A stretch of DNA of 64,000 nt, taken from contig QEYB01000629.1 in the NCBI GenBank assembly GCA_017562135.1, positions 806,001 to 870,000 on the forward strand, read 5' to 3'. This stretch comes from Dipylidium caninum (taxonomy: Eukaryota > Platyhelminthes > Cestoda > Cyclophyllidea > Dipylidiidae). Made by a program: the position numbers and the translations under genes. The notes under the pieces are model-generated. The model ran no database searches and was not told the origin of the DNA. It was given only the letters and a program-made list of their open reading frames with translations. Shown here in pieces: positions 12,437 to 25,977 of this stretch; the stretch's first letter is position 1; each line of letters begins with the position of its first letter.

Positions 12437-15400
12437 CTATAAATGTGCAAAGATTTGGTAATCTTGAGCCAAATCGTATTGGAACCAACCTTTGTCGAAA
12501 ATCTCCTGAAGTTTGCACTGCTCGACTTCCCAATGATCGCCGTATGCAACATCTTCTACAGGTACAACCAGCATCCTATCGTCGGCATTCATTTGCCCTT
12601 CTCTAACCACAAGCTTGCGGAAATCTGTATACTTCTCCAACATCCTGAAAGGCTGCTCCAAGACCCAGAATTCTAGGTTTCGTGGAAGGCAACTGTCAGG
12701 TGATTTGGTTTCTGGCTGCAAAGTGATAGATGCAACCTCGCAGACACCCAAATTTCCACTGACTTCCTCCCGAAAGTCTTGTAAGATGACCGGCGGTTGT
12801 TGGACAGTGGACACTTTGCCCTGCGTGGTTCCGAAAGACAGCTCTTCAACTCTTGCACCAGACTGTTCGTACTCGAGTGAAACTTCTGACACCCCAGAAT
12901 TGTCCGAATTTAAGGTAGCACCTAAGGAAAAACGGTTAGAACATGAGAGGAAAGCGTAAATTTTGCCTCTAAAAGATGATATTGGAAAGCACTTTAAAAG
13001 TTTGAGTCTAAAAATTGACTCTAATTTGTGTATCTATTCCAAGTCCACATTTCTTCTACGAAACTCCGTCGCTTTGCGACAGTTTCATCAGAGGTAATAA
13101 TACCGTCATAATCGGACTTTTCAGTGCTAACTAAATTTGCCTTAGTAGTTTCAGTAGCGGATGAAGAGGAAAACTCAAATTTAAGGTCGAGAGCACGAGA
13201 TAGAGCGCAAAATCCATCTGCAATCCATCCATCTAGTAGCGAAGCCTGCATTTTCGGTGAAATTCAGTGGAAAGGAAGAAGAAGGGTAGAATACTCTGCG
13301 AAATTCACAGTCGTCAACGGTTCCAAATGCCAGTTCGTGGTAACATAGATCTTCCGAAACATCAAGCTCTCTTTGCTCTACGACTTCCATTCCAAAATCA
13401 AACACCGTCCTTAGCCCTTCACATGCCTTCGTGTCATTATCACAATCCGAGGACAGCAAAGAGGGTTCTAGATATATTCCTTCGTTCAACCGATTCTTGT
13501 AATCGTCAAATGCTTTCGACACTTTCGCAGGTCCAGAATCGACATTATCTTCCACAGTGTAGAATTCACAAAGCGTGTCATAATTCGATTCCGTAGGGGA
13601 ACATAAAACATTCCCAAATGAAATCTCCGCTTTTTGTAATGGGTTATTGAACAAGCCACCAGGAGATGCATATTTACCATTTTCGTTGAAAGCTACACAT
13701 AATTCCGACGAACCTGCCTGCTGGCGTTCACCACTTAGCTGAGGGGTCTTTGCCAATTGAGCTCCCATGAAGTGAGGAAGCGAGATGGAAGCCTCAATGA
13801 CATGCATATGCGACATTGGTTCTAGTTGTGGCGTCGTGGATTCATCAACTTCGTCAGTCAGGCTCAGATCCTCCACCGTCTCCATTTCCCTCATCTCCAT
13901 CCCTTCCTTTTCGCAATTAAATGTCTCCTTGTTATCCTCGGACGTCTGCAAGAAATCCCCAGATGCCACGGATAGACTAGACATTTCGGAAGATTCGGGC
14001 GAAATGGACGGTTCTCGGCGCTTCTCTCTCACCTCACGATCGGCCAACGAAGACGCAACAGGATCCACTTGCCTGGGGCCGGATCCAACCTCGACAGACG
14101 GCGTGTGTAGCTCCACCACCGCGTCCCTTAAGTAGTCCGATGAACGACCGTATTTACCGCTTTCACCAAACTCGGTGAACATTTCAGACGACTTTCTCTC
14201 CCCGACTTTTGGCTTATGTTGTGTACCCTCTGGACTGAATAAAATGTCAAAGTTGGTATTTATCTCAGACGCCCCAATTTCAAAGTTATCTGCTGTTTTC
14301 TCTCTTATTAGCGACAATGTTACAATTTTTGTCTTACTCCATCTCGGCTCCACTTCTCCCTCAGTTTTATTGCTTTTTACCAGTTCTTTAAGGGACAGGA
14401 CAACATCTAAAGCTTTATCATGGGTTTGAGAATTTTCACTCATGGCGGCCTTAAAGTATTCTTCGTCCCAACCCGCAGTGGTTGCAATAGCTTTGTTTTC
14501 AGTCGCCAGCGCTGGCAACTGCGGGGTTGATTCTGCTTCGTTGAAATTTGTAACATCCACCTCGCGCTCTCTAAAGTCACCTAATTTGACGTTTGATTCA
14601 TCGCTGTAATGCATTTCCATTGAAGTTTTGTGACCTTGAGTCAATCTTTCCTCACTTTCGGTCATATTATTCCCCCTCTCCACAGAACTTACATCAAGGT
14701 GCCCAATTCTCAGTTGTTGGCCATCCACTTGCCGTGCACTTTCTTCTGTGATGTCTTTACCCCTTCCAAGATAGTCAGCAATCCCCCTATCGCCTTTATC
14801 ATACTCTCCTACATTTGCCACCTCTCGACTCGCATTAAGTCGGACAAAGGAATCATTGTTCTGCTCTCTCAAGTGTGAAGTTTTTGTTGGAAAGACATTT
14901 TCGGGGCTTTGATCGAGTCGGATGGAAATTTTTGAGACACCCGCACGACTTTCGTCACTTTCAAGAAGAAGAGTTTGATATTGCATTGAGTCATTAAAGA
15001 CCATCTCCACATCCTTTATAATGGCTTCATGTTCATTCGATACTGCTTCTGTCCAATATCGCTTCTCGGCATTGGGTTCCATGTAGTTCCCAAGAGCCAG
15101 AATACTGTCCATGGGTTGGTCATTTAACATCGCTGGTTCCATCCTCATTGGATCATAAAAAATCTCCTCAGCCGATGATTCACCCTCGTCTGCCGACATG
15201 AAAAAGACATCTGAAGTTCTGCTCGAATCTGACGAAGAAAAGTGACGGTTTTTGTCTACCACTTTCTGATCTTCGGTATGTACCACGGGCGGATTAGAAT
15301 TTGCAAGACGTGATGGGTGAATTTCCTCTTCAGCCCCGTTATTTGGAAAGGGTTGTAGATGAAGAGATAAAAGGTCATCTTGAGTGACCAAATTTGAGTG

Positions 15401-15625
15401 GTAAAGTTCCATGACGTCCGAGGTGGTTGGTGCTGAGAGCGCATTTGTTGGAATGAAAGTCAGAAGAGGTGGGAATTCTGGAATGATTGAGAGATGCCAG
15501 CTGATGGCAGTTTCAACCAGTGGAAGACTTTCGAGCTGCCTTGGAAGGTCGACAGGATGAAGAGTAGTATCTTCCATGAGGTTTTGTTCGTATTCGGGGA
15601 ATCTTGGATGCATTGACACGTATGT
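12437..15625 (-). CDS. Large Ser/Glu-rich protein of unknown function, 777-codon main exon plus 3' exons
   Basis: A 2,331-nt exon (15625–13295) opens after a TTTTACTTTTAG acceptor and stays in frame throughout. A 49-nt intron (13294–13246) shifts the frame into exon 13245–13104, followed by exon 12921–12490 or 12921–12437. The protein is acidic and polar, with many Ser, Glu, Asp and Thr and no long hydrophobic segment, so it is probably largely disordered and cytosolic. The C-terminal part is better ordered, with WVLEQPFRMLEKYTDFRKL and DDRMLVVPVEDVAYGDHW. The last exon either stops at a TAG at 12437 (ending DYQIFAHL) or is spliced at AAAG/GTTGGT (12490) in the phase needed by the exon at 7233. 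The exon begins in phase 0 without a convincing initiator, so 5' exons exist. I do not recognise a family. It may be the middle of the same gene as the SH3–DH–PH exons. Confidence 0.7.
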
Positions 15626-18371
15626 CTAAAAGTAAAACGATACCAACTATAACTTTTTGTTAACGATATCATGAGAAATTTCAATTCTTCTTGGTGGCAC
15701 AAACCGTCCACTTTACTCGAACGCAAATTCCTATTGTCTTCCACGATTTTCAGTCAGACAGACGGTGGAGAAAATTTAAAGTTAGAGAACAGGTAAATAA
15801 TCTAGTCCGTGTGGTTGGTAGGATGTTAAGCGAGTCGGTAAGAGGAACGCAATAGGCCTGACTAGAGGCAGGATGAAATATGATCTACGAAGACAGAGCA
15901 CGAACTATAGCTCCCTTTGGGAATGGTCTGTGGAGGAGTAGAAGAAACGGACCATTTACAGTGACAACACACAGTTCCAATGATAAGAAAGACGTCACAA
16001 CGAGAGCCAGTTAAGATAAACTTCATGCCCATTTAAAAGTCGGTAAAGGCGACACATTTTAACATTGCGCTAATCAGAGAATATTAGTGTGTATTAAGCT
16101 GCATAGACCCTTAAAACTTCACAGTCTCAGTCTGATTTTGAGGGTTTATCTTAAGAACACATTTAGCTTAACCACAACCGAAAGTGGGGACGTTCTAATG
16201 GCGGCGACCGGAGAACTTGTCAAAAGCCTTCGAGTACCCACTAAGGTACAAGGTTCGAGTGAAGGAGCATCGACTAAGGATGGATGACTTAGCCATGACA
16301 CAATACAGCCGAAGTTATTCAACTCCGAGTGAGATTTGTTTTTGTCTGCATTCTGAAGTTTCAAATAGGTCTGGCAGTTATGACTGAAGCAAAAACACAA
16401 GTGAAAATCTTAAGGAAACCATTCATGATACATCGGTGAGGACGTATGAGGCAAATGCGACATCGATTTTGGGTGCTGGACGAGGTCCATACACATGCTT
16501 TGAGAACTATGAACGATGACAAGTGTATGAAAGCAAAATAAAACTATGGACGATGCAAGAAGAAAGGAGAAATTCTGCCTCTCCAACTCCGTTTTTGCTA
16601 GCAGATGTTGAAGGATCAGGGGAGAAAGGTTACCGTCATCGTCATGTTCCCGTAGATGTTGGTGCGATTTATACTGCCGTGCCATGCATTACCGAGGTCG
16701 TCGCACACCCATCTCGACCTAGGTGGAGTATTTGTGCGTTCAGCCGACCAAAAGTTATTGCCGCCAATGGAACACAATCCACTCAGCTCTGCGGTTAGAA
16801 CAACCTGGGGCAATAATGGAGATATAAGCAAAAGTGGTTGGTTTCCAATAACCCACTTCACTTGCGGCATCAACATCAGTGAAAGCAGGACCTAAGCTGA
16901 GAGACGTGCAAAATTGATATAAAGGCAGGGCGACGAGAAGATCAGATGCACAACGAGATGATGTTTCGACCTCGTCTTGTCTGGGTGGATTTGATCGGCC
17001 AGCCGGTCAGGAATTTCGTATTCACTGCTACTCACCATCTGTTGGTAGGTAACTTATTCGGCTTCCAAAAGGAGTCGAGGACAAGGTCGGCAGCTCAGAA
17101 AACGATACTCGTTTTGGTTGATTGGGGGGCAGAAGAGGAGAATATCTCTTTAGGTGCACAACAAGCTTACGCGACAGTGTAATATGATCAAAACGTCGCT
17201 TGGCACGGTATGAAATGTGAGTCGAAATACATAAAATAAGGGCACCACCATTTACAAAACTTTTGCCCGTTGACGAAAGACAAACTTAAAAAGTAGGTGG
17301 ACAACGTAGGAGGATCACACCTGTCGAAGGACCAAGTAGACGACTGGAAACACTGATTTGTCAAGCCAGTTGTGAAGCCTCCTCCCAAACACTATGGGCT
17401 AAATCTCAACCCTGTAGAGGATCAACGTGAAGGTAATAACATTCTCTTGCCCGAGACAAAACACTATAATAATTGGCTAAAGAAGGAGGTGGAGGAGTTC
17501 AAACAAAACTGCCTCATTGTCTGAAACAATTTTAAACATTTCGAGACCTTTAAACGCTTATCACCGATTCCACAGCCAGCCTGAACTATATACGCTTTCG
17601 CGCAAGATTCTGACGTTTTGAATCAAGACAAGAGGCCGCTTTTGTTTAAGAAGTCATACCGGAAAAATGGATGCTGGTAATAATTTTGGAGGACAAGTGG
17701 ACTTTCAGTGACACGCCGTTTAGACGTTCTCCTACTCATTTGCGGCGATTACCTGAGGTCTCGCACTGCAACAGAAATACATCTGAACAATAGCGCATTT
17801 GTGCTATTGCGCAACCTCCTGACTGCTTAGAATCTGCGTCTTTGTCCTCAGAACATAAATTCGCACTTACATGCAACATACGGCAAATACGTCTTAACAA
17901 AACTAACTCATGGCATTTAGACGACCTTCTCAACTCTATTTTGTGAAGAGTTTTTTCACAAACATACGCAAAATGTCAATCTGAGTAAGTTTAGTCCGTA
18001 CTACATATTCATTCGCCAAAATGTGTGTGAGACAGACCATTTTGAGAAAATAAGTGCTGTGCCAATTCTGGTGGGCCAGTGTCAACACTTCTTTCTTCAA
18101 TGGAGGCGTTTGTTGTTGCGGATGTTTAGTCTAGGTAGGGTGTAATTGTAGGTCAATCCCGAATTCGTCGGAATTCGTAGCAGGGAAGAAGTGGATAGGT
18201 TTGAGTTACCTTAAAAACCATTAAAAGAAGCAGGGGGGGAATGTTACCTTGAGGTATGCGTCAATTTTTACAAATAATTACAGAGTTGTTCTGGGTTTAC
18301 GGTTTGCCATCTTCTCCTACGAAAGGCGAGAGAGGTGAAAAGGCAGGGTGATTTTGCGGAGGACATGTCAC

Positions 18372-18863
18372 CGATATGGACAAGAGTTCCCCAGGTTCTA
18401 ATAAAGAAAACTGTCGAATGTTACCCTCTATCTTTAGAAATTTTGGCCTATCGTTCTTGGGAGCAACGGATTTTATCATTCTACTGAGAACGTGACAAGT
18501 GAAGCGCCACCGAGATAGATAGCACACTCCACAAAAATAGATTTTATGTACTTTTGTACAGTTTACAAGGTGTGTACCAACGATGGATGAACGGATTTGG
18601 TGCATAACTGGAATGAATTCTCAAATGCAGCCCAGGTAGCCTTGGGTACAACGGAAACTGCCATTGGCTCAATCTGTAAAGAAGGCAATTAGTGGAGAAT
18701 AGAGGATATCAGGCTTTGTAGTATCGGCAAATGACCAGAGGAGTGCTCCGGTGGACAAATGAATGGCGCTCCCTACAATGCTACGACTATTACCTCGGTA
18801 CGTGCCTCGTGGCGATTCCGACCCCAGCTCCGTGTGGAAGCCGATCAGCGAACCCTGTCTTGA
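18372..18863 (-). CDS. Two candidate internal exons
   Basis: Exon 18483–18372 follows a TCACGTTCTCAG acceptor and ends TCG/GTGACA. It reads SVAPKNDRPKFLKIEGNIR then QFSLLEPGELLSIS and joins exon 15625 in phase 0. Exon 18863–18794 follows ATTCAG and ends CGAG/GTAATA; in the frame that fits its neighbours it reads KTGFADRLPHGAGVGIATR. That exon is also open in another frame (SLIGFHTELGSESPRGTY), so frame choice rests on phase agreement. The PKFLK motif resembles the start of some Ig-like domains, but no Ig tryptophan follows. No function is assigned. Confidence 0.36.
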
Positions 18864-20438
18864 CTGAATTGACTTCATGACAAGATAAAATCTGAACGAT
18901 GCACTGACAAGTTTAATTCGTAAGAGGAAGGATAGTCCTTCTCAGTGTTCATGCATGCAGCGCGCATTCCCGACAATCATCGCCTTGGGCTGTTTTGCTC
19001 TCCAGAGCACTAACGGAGGTATTCAGAGGGTCTCACTAATGTTGTCGCATCATTTAATTTGTCACGTACCTTTCGCTCGACAAAATCAAAAGGACGGCTG
19101 CTTGGGAAATGTCGGAAGTAACAAGGGATGCGTTAGCGACTTCAATTAAACAAAGGAATGGAAATAATAATGACTTGTTATAGGAGCTACTTTAGATGCT
19201 TGACTTGCAGTATGATCCCGAAACTCTCAAGCGTCCTTGCTGACTCCATGAAGCCTTCAGAGATGATTCAAAAGCGACAAACGTGAAATGATCTGAATAG
19301 GCATTGACAACTGATCGCTTCACCAGGGATTTCCGCGGTTTCTTAACCACCTCGAAAAGTAATGACCGTCCTATTCACGTGAATTTTGATATGGCGAATA
19401 TGCCCAACGTAGCACATACGTGACAAATCTTAATTATGAAGAATGGATGTTATTTGGGGAGAAGGAACTAACTCTTGATGTCACGGTATGCCGAGAGGCG
19501 TGCGCATTCCTTAGAGATGGTTAAAATTCTTCCCTCGAAATAGGGGGAACAGTCGTAGAGATTAATAAAATCACGCTTGTCAGTTCACTAAATGTGCACT
19601 TTCCCAGTAAATGTCCGGGCCAGTGGGTCAAGGACATTAACCTCCCAGCTTTGTTAAAATAGTTTGGCAATCTTACCTTAGCGGAGGAGTTGGTGGGTGG
19701 AAATTAAAGTAATAAAACATCACTTTTATAAGAAGGAGCCTCCCCTCGGCCTTGGCTACTGCTGTTGGTGCTTTTCTGGGATTTTGGTGCACACACTCAG
19801 ATAGGGAGACATACGACAGGGCAAATCTTACCAAGCGGAGGCGGAAGAAAAACAGTGAATTAGAGAGGCACATTGTCGGTACTCCCAGTTGACAGATTAG
19901 ATGTAAAGTGTGACCTCTTCAGCTGCGAAATAGCAACTAATGCATGGCTTACGAGAGTGGGTGTGACAGAGGCAGGTATGTGCTAATCGAACAGACCGAA
20001 CCAGTTCAGCTTCCCACCAGTCATTTTACCTGCACAAAAACACGAAGGTGGGTGCATAACTAAGTTAATATGCAGCTTTCAAGTGGCTCGATGTATTGAA
20101 ATGCGCCCAGCAGAGATGAGCAAACACGGAACAATGTGATTCGGTGAAGAGCTACCAAACAAATCGCATTGCCTTGGGATATTCTGTCTGAAAACCTATC
20201 AAAACTTATACTAACTCAGATAAAAAATTATTTCGTGTATAATGATGAAGTAGTAATGGATGTTAGAGCCATGCAAGTGCGATTTCGTCCAGGCCGAAAT
20301 GTGGGAAACTCAAGAACAATCCAGATAATTAAACTAACTCCATAGTTTCCCTTGAAACCTGGAAATCCAAATATTCTAAATGCCAAATTGCTTCTGCAAA
20401 CGGAATCCGTGGCATCACGTGGCCTCAGACCTACTTAC

Positions 20439-20555
20439 CGAAGGATTCCATAATCACGAGGAGGGGAAAGGGAAGTGTGGATTCGATAAGAGAGGACTGA
20501 TAAACAATATCATAACTGACCGCAGCAAAACTAACGTTCAACCATCGAATGCCTT
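20439..20555 (-). CDS. Candidate internal exon
   Basis: A pyrimidine-rich tract and GGTTTAG acceptor precede 20555, and a strong TTCG/GTAAGT donor follows 20439. The single open frame (phase 1 to phase 1) reads GIRWLNVSFAAVSYDIVYQ then SSLIESTLPFPLLVIMESF. It joins exon 23534–23420 upstream and 18863–18794 downstream in phase. The sequence is alternating hydrophobic and beta-like, with no family recognised. Confidence 0.42.
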
Positions 20556-23419
20556 CTAAACCGATGTGAGGAGACAGGCATAAATCAAGCAGAACCAAAA
20601 AAAGGGAGGGGGGTACTTTTTTTGCAAATTGAGGGGCTGTGAATGGCATCCAATTCTGTGGTTTTACCTCGGATGGCAGTCACATATTTTTGTGAGACCC
20701 TTCAACCAGTCCATATGACTAAAACCTTTTGACCAGGGCACAAAATCTACGGACCTGATTCAGAAAAATTCTGAACTGGTTTATTTAACCGGTTTAGTGG
20801 TGATCTGCAAAGGTTCTGCAATGTTCCAGTCGAGGCGGGGCGTGGAGAACAATAAACAGACATCTTTAACCAACTTTTTACTGACGGCTATCAAGAGAAA
20901 TATGCACTTAGGTGATGGGATAAACAGATTTCACAAGAAGACAGTTTCACCTTTTGGGACGATTCTACCTCGAGGAGAGAAGGAAGCAGAGTGAAAATTT
21001 ACGCTGAAGCGCAATCACTTAGGACTCGCTGATCACCTGTCACTTTCATAGGCAAAGTGAATTTGTTCGCAAGAGGGTTAGGGAGAAGCAGCTGGAAATG
21101 CTGAATAAAATGTTTTTCTCGCCTGAATCTCTGATTTACCGTGGATAAGCGTAAGCATCAGTGACTTTATTCTTAAAGATGATATGAAATGTACTGCAAG
21201 TACTGTGATGACATTAAAAAATCGTTTTTCGTACAAGTTACTACTTTTATTCGTATCGCCAAGTCACCAACACTCAAATCTGCCTCAAGCCGGCCTCCAC
21301 AGGCCGGCATAACACAACGCTTATTAATTAGCCAAGGAGAGGTCTCCATATAGGTGAGATAGCTCGATTTGCAGTAATTTGATAGCCTAATGCATCAGGC
21401 GACCGATGACGATCCGCTCACCGTAAGTCAATGTCTCGAAAGCTTTCACTTCTTATGCATAGGGGAGGAGATAATGACATGCGAATGACACGAAGATGCA
21501 CTATGGCAGCAAAAGGTATTGAATTGCAGTTGTGCATAAAACCTCGAAGGACTTTCCTTATTTGACTAACAGTCAACAAAATAGATGAGGCGAATTGTAA
21601 ATTTAGCGGTATTGTGTACGCTGGCGGTGGATTTATACGCAGCAATAAAAATAGCCTCTCGTGCACCGACAACGGACTGATGCAGCTTGCCAACATGAAA
21701 GATCTCTGGTACCACTTTCTCATTTGTGCGACAATCTACACGCAGATATGTAAATGCCAGCGACTGGTCAGTTGCACTGTTGACCATCTACGCCAACAGC
21801 GCCTCTCGGTTGAACGTTCAGTGAGTTAGTGTTTGTCAGCGCCAGACCCGTGCATACAATGCTTTGCGTCAGGAAGTCGCTTTCCATACGACGAGATGTT
21901 CCACTTGACGTTTTTAATAAGTGATAATCGAATACGAAAGTTTAACTCTTTCTAACCTAGTGGGAGCCCTCACGAGTAGAACTCCCAGAAAAAGTTAGAC
22001 GTCAGTGGAAGTATACACCCTTACAAGGCGATAGGGTGGACGCTCTTTTGGTCTCTGCTACTTACGACACAAGTTGTAGAACTCAGGAAAATAATGTCAA
22101 CAAGCTTTCAGAAAGCTGTTAATCTTATGATAGAACAAGAGGCTCAAAAGAAAAGGAGGCTCCTGAAGGACGAGTAAACGTATTAACCCAGTGACAGACT
22201 TATTCATTAATCACTTGCCATTTATAAATGTCAATTACTTAAATCAAGGTCATCCTATCGCTATCCACACGGGCTGCATCATCGACTTCTTCTGCGATGG
22301 GGAGTTAAAAATGTTAATTACAGGTTGCATAATGGGTGTGTAGAAAAGGGGAGAAATAGCGTAGAAAGGGACATTGGCCTACAACTGTCCAAAAGCCCCA
22401 TTTTGGCATGACGCCTGTGCGTGGCAGCTGCTGACCATTTGGTAAGAAGTGGAGTTCGCCTGTTTTTTTCCTATCCTTACATTAAATTGCAATAAAATCC
22501 GAAGTTGTCTAGGTTAAAACCGCGATAGAATGGTTATACATAGCTTAATGTAATCGGTAGGCCCGTGGCTGTGTAGCCTGAGCCATGCACAAATAAGTTT
22601 ATTCACTAAGAATAAGATCTAAAGTGTGTTATAAAGACACAAAGGACGCCCCATGAGCTATCACCTTCAGTATTACTAAAATCAATAGAACATACGGTTT
22701 ATTGTCTACTTATTTTCCTATTTTTTATTTCTTATTTGTTAGTGGTGACTTATGACATTTGCAGTCGAGAAACGTGGAAAAGCCAAGGGAAATCGCCCAA
22801 TCCGGAAGAAAACTAAAGGAAATACTCTGGAAGCACGAGTTTGGGCAACAGGTCAGAAAAGGAGCACTAACTCAAAGCAGGAGGACGATAGTTACGTGAA
22901 TTTGTATGCGTTTGCGCGAGGTTACTAATGCCTTCCAGGCCTAAATGATCCCCTTGAAATGATCGTTCTTTCACCCGCAGTTCTCTTCAAAATTCCTCCT
23001 CCCGACATAAATGCTTCTTGAGGGCAGTGCGAACACTGAAGTAAGGGAAAGACAGTTGCGGATATTTCCAAGCCTATTTTATGGGAACATATTTTACTGG
23101 AACAATGGTGTTTTTTTCTTCTCTCGCCTCGTTTTCTGCTGCATTTTTTAAGGCACAAGATATGGAAGCTGAATAACGTCACTTAGGAATATTTCTGATT
23201 ATTTCAGACGAATAATTTTAAATTTCAAACTTTTTGTGGTCCCGATGGCAAAAAGTAAGGCCTCCAGAATGCATGGAGCCAACGATTCCCACTCCAGTGT
23301 GTACTTATGCCAAGAAATGCAAATCCCAGGCCAGGCCGGCCCCAGCAACTCTTTCACATTCCAGTACAAATCCCTTTAACATTACTTTGACTTACGAAAA
23401 GACAGGCTGAATGTGTAAC

Positions 23420-23534
23420 CTCTATAAATCACCTCCTTTACAAGCTGAGCCAACAAACACCATCGTCCACTGACAGTTGGTGGAGAGGAAGACGTCTCGA
23501 AATTGATGTCACTTAAGGTTAGCATCAAATTTGG
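23420..23534 (-). CDS. Candidate internal exon
   Basis: The exon follows ATACTGTTTCAG and ends AGAG/GTTACA. It reads PNLMLTLSDINFETSSS then GRWCLLAQLVKEVIYR. It begins in phase 0, as needed after the exon ending at 25251, and ends in phase 1, as needed before 20555. The joined product runs smoothly across the 20555 junction. No domain is recognised; a weaker donor (CTT/GTAAAG) lies 20–30 nt earlier. Confidence 0.36.
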
Positions 23535-25250
23535 CTGAAACAGTATCATCAACCCAATGTTTTGGCCATTCCAAAACAGTATGCGACAGATCGACAGGCG
23601 ACGACATTTCATTGTGACCAACCTTATGTTGCGTGCCTGTTGGGTACAGTAGGTGTCATGGCTACTTCAGATGCCCCCCCGACATAATTAGGCCTTTGTA
23701 TCTCCGTCCACTTTCTAAGCACGCAGGGTGTACATAACCTTTTCTAGACGTGCTATTTAAAATATGGCACAAATAAATTAACCTACCTCCAAACAGAGTG
23801 CATCGGATTCTGTGTTGCCGTCTTTCTAATGTGGGATACCATAATTAGGTTTCCACCAACTTATAAATTCATTCATTCACTGCTACCTCCCTTCCTTCCC
23901 TTTTTATTTCCTTTCTTTTCTTCACTCACTCCTCCTTCTTCTCCTACCATGCTGTAGTTATGCGCATAAACATAATTGCAAACATTGTTAAAGGCCAAAG
24001 CCAAATTAATTGACAATTTTTCTGTTATCATGTGAGACAGAATATCTCCTGCCGCCTATGCAAAGCACTCGCGTTCTCCAAATGTACGTTTTGTTGTAAA
24101 CATGTCCAACATAAATAAGAAGGCTTTTTTTAGTGCAAGTTAATGCTCCGTAACTTTGCTAGTTGAAAGTCTCGAGATAACGTTTAAAGAAGCATTCATG
24201 TTAAGGAGTTCAGGGGAAAACGGTGGCCGTAGAGTGAATATTTGGATGGCAGATTAGATGTGTTTAGAAAACTTTGTCACTTAAAGTAAGGTCACATAGT
24301 GTCATCAAATGTGGTTAATTAATTTAGCTTCTGCCCTTGGCTAACGAGCTCAAAAATGATTAGCTCTCTCAACTCTTTGGGCACTCTTGCTGAGATAGGA
24401 AAACTGATAACAAGGACCACTCTTGCGAGGAGACTCGGTTTAAGATGGAAAAATTCTCAAAGGTGATTAGTTGGGAGAAGGGAGACAAAGAGAGAGTGAT
24501 TTGTTCACTGCGACTTAGGTTATTGGTGGTAGAAAAGTCGGCCTATTAAAAACCGAGCGTTTTCATTTAAGTTCTGTTATTTGGCCAGGCAAATAACGCA
24601 TGCCCATTTAATGAAGCACTTCTCTCCACACGACGCCATGGCGTTCATTCGGAGAGGGAACGGAAGGTGCGACTAGCCTTGTTCCTTAAGTAAGAAGTTG
24701 GTTAAGTGCCTGTCTTGCATGAGCCTCTCCATAAAAAGAGTTTGTGGATTTTAAAAGCCCATAAACACTCTTTCACTATCAGGCATGCACGAGAACAGAC
24801 ACGCTTTCCACAAAGGGTCTGTAGGAGTATGAGGGAGGGGTTCCGGTAACGCTTGAATAAGAAAAGTCCTTCAAATGCGACTGTGGCGGGGTTGAGTGCC
24901 ATTAATCTCCATTGGTTGGGTATTAACACAGTGGAAGGTACAAAAAGATGCCAGTACGACCGATAGCATTTGTCAAAACACGGGTATCGCTGTCGAACAA
25001 GCGTCTCTGTCGCCTCGTCATCATGGGCATTTGCGTTAAAAAAAAACAGATTTCGGGGAACAAGCGTATATGAGGGTTGGGGGAGAGGGACTACCGGCTG
25101 AGTAGTTCTGACAAGGCTACAGGTTGTAGGAAAAAAATTTTTAATGACCTCGAAATTGCTGTTGACTGCAGAAGAGAGTAAAAGAGGTGGCGCATGGAAC
25201 GAAAAGAGGGAATTTGGTTGAAAAACAGTTAAGAAAATTGTAAAACATAC

Positions 25251-25916
25251 CGGAGTTGGTTCTGGTGTGATAGTAGTAGAAGAATCACTTGACACACTTT
25301 CGTCAAAACTTTCTTGCTTAGCATTTCCTTCTTCCTGTCTTTGTTCTCTCCAAGTCACAGTATCTCGTATGGATTCCAGAAGCACTGGCTCGCTCTTATC
25401 CCTACGTCCTGCTACACGCTCCCTCCCGCGAGGGATAGGGTCCACTCCATCCAACGACGAAACTTGGTCCTCAAAGCGTACCCTCAGTGCAGGCAGGACG
25501 GTCGGTGGTGGGGACAATTGCCGAGGTTCGGACATTGAAATTCGTCCTTCTTTCCTGCGTGATCCAGGGAAGCAACACAGACGGCACCGAGATGGTCCAC
25601 GTTGGTGTAGTTTATTTTTGAAAGGTGGCGAACCCGTGGTGGTGCAGCATCCATTCCAACAGCAACAACAGCAATTACAGTATTTGTTGAAGAAGGTGGA
25701 GAGGGACGTGCATCGACGAGGATGGTCATGATCTTCCATATCCCCAGGAATGAAATTATGAGAAGCAGAAGAAAAAGAATCACGTGTTTTAGAAACGCTG
25801 CGATTGCGAAAAAGCTTTCGAAATCCACGGGAAATAGAACTCCTCTTCCCATGCTCTATAGTAGTGCTTTGACTACTGCGAGGAGTATAAGGCTCTTGAC
25901 TGTTACTCCTCTTCAT
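25251..25916 (-). CDS. First coding exon (222 codons) of a minus-strand gene; basic Ser-rich and Cys-cluster protein start
   Basis: The first in-frame ATG is at 25916–25914, 16 codons after an in-frame TAG (25964–25962); the frame stays open for 666 nt to a clean CCG/GTATGT donor. The protein begins MKRSNSQEPYTPRSSQ, then a basic stretch (SRGFRKLFRNRSVSK), then a cysteine cluster CNCCCCCWNGCC at about residues 80–91, then Pro/Arg-rich polar sequence ending TTITPEPTP. The cysteine run beside basic residues would suit palmitoylation and membrane association, which is inference. Frame use past the donor loses coding character. A GC-rich CCAAT/CpG segment lies just upstream. The exon ends in phase 0 and can be spliced in frame to 23534. 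The product is not recognised. Confidence 0.62.
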
Positions 25917-25977
25917 TGGATCGTCAGGGTGTGGAAAATGCTCCACAAGAGCGGGCCCATGCTATTTTTCCAAATTT

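Noticed and set aside
16616..16876. Minus-strand frame with an acceptor at about 16786 and a possible donor (WVCDDLG)
   Set aside because: It looks exon-like (CSIGGNNFWSAERT), but its end phase does not fit neighbours and the plus strand is equally open, so it is not called.
21566..21829. Plus-strand stretch resembling a Kelch repeat (VYAGGGF…)
   Set aside because: Only a short glycine motif; no repeat of it, no splice sites, and the opposite strand is also open.
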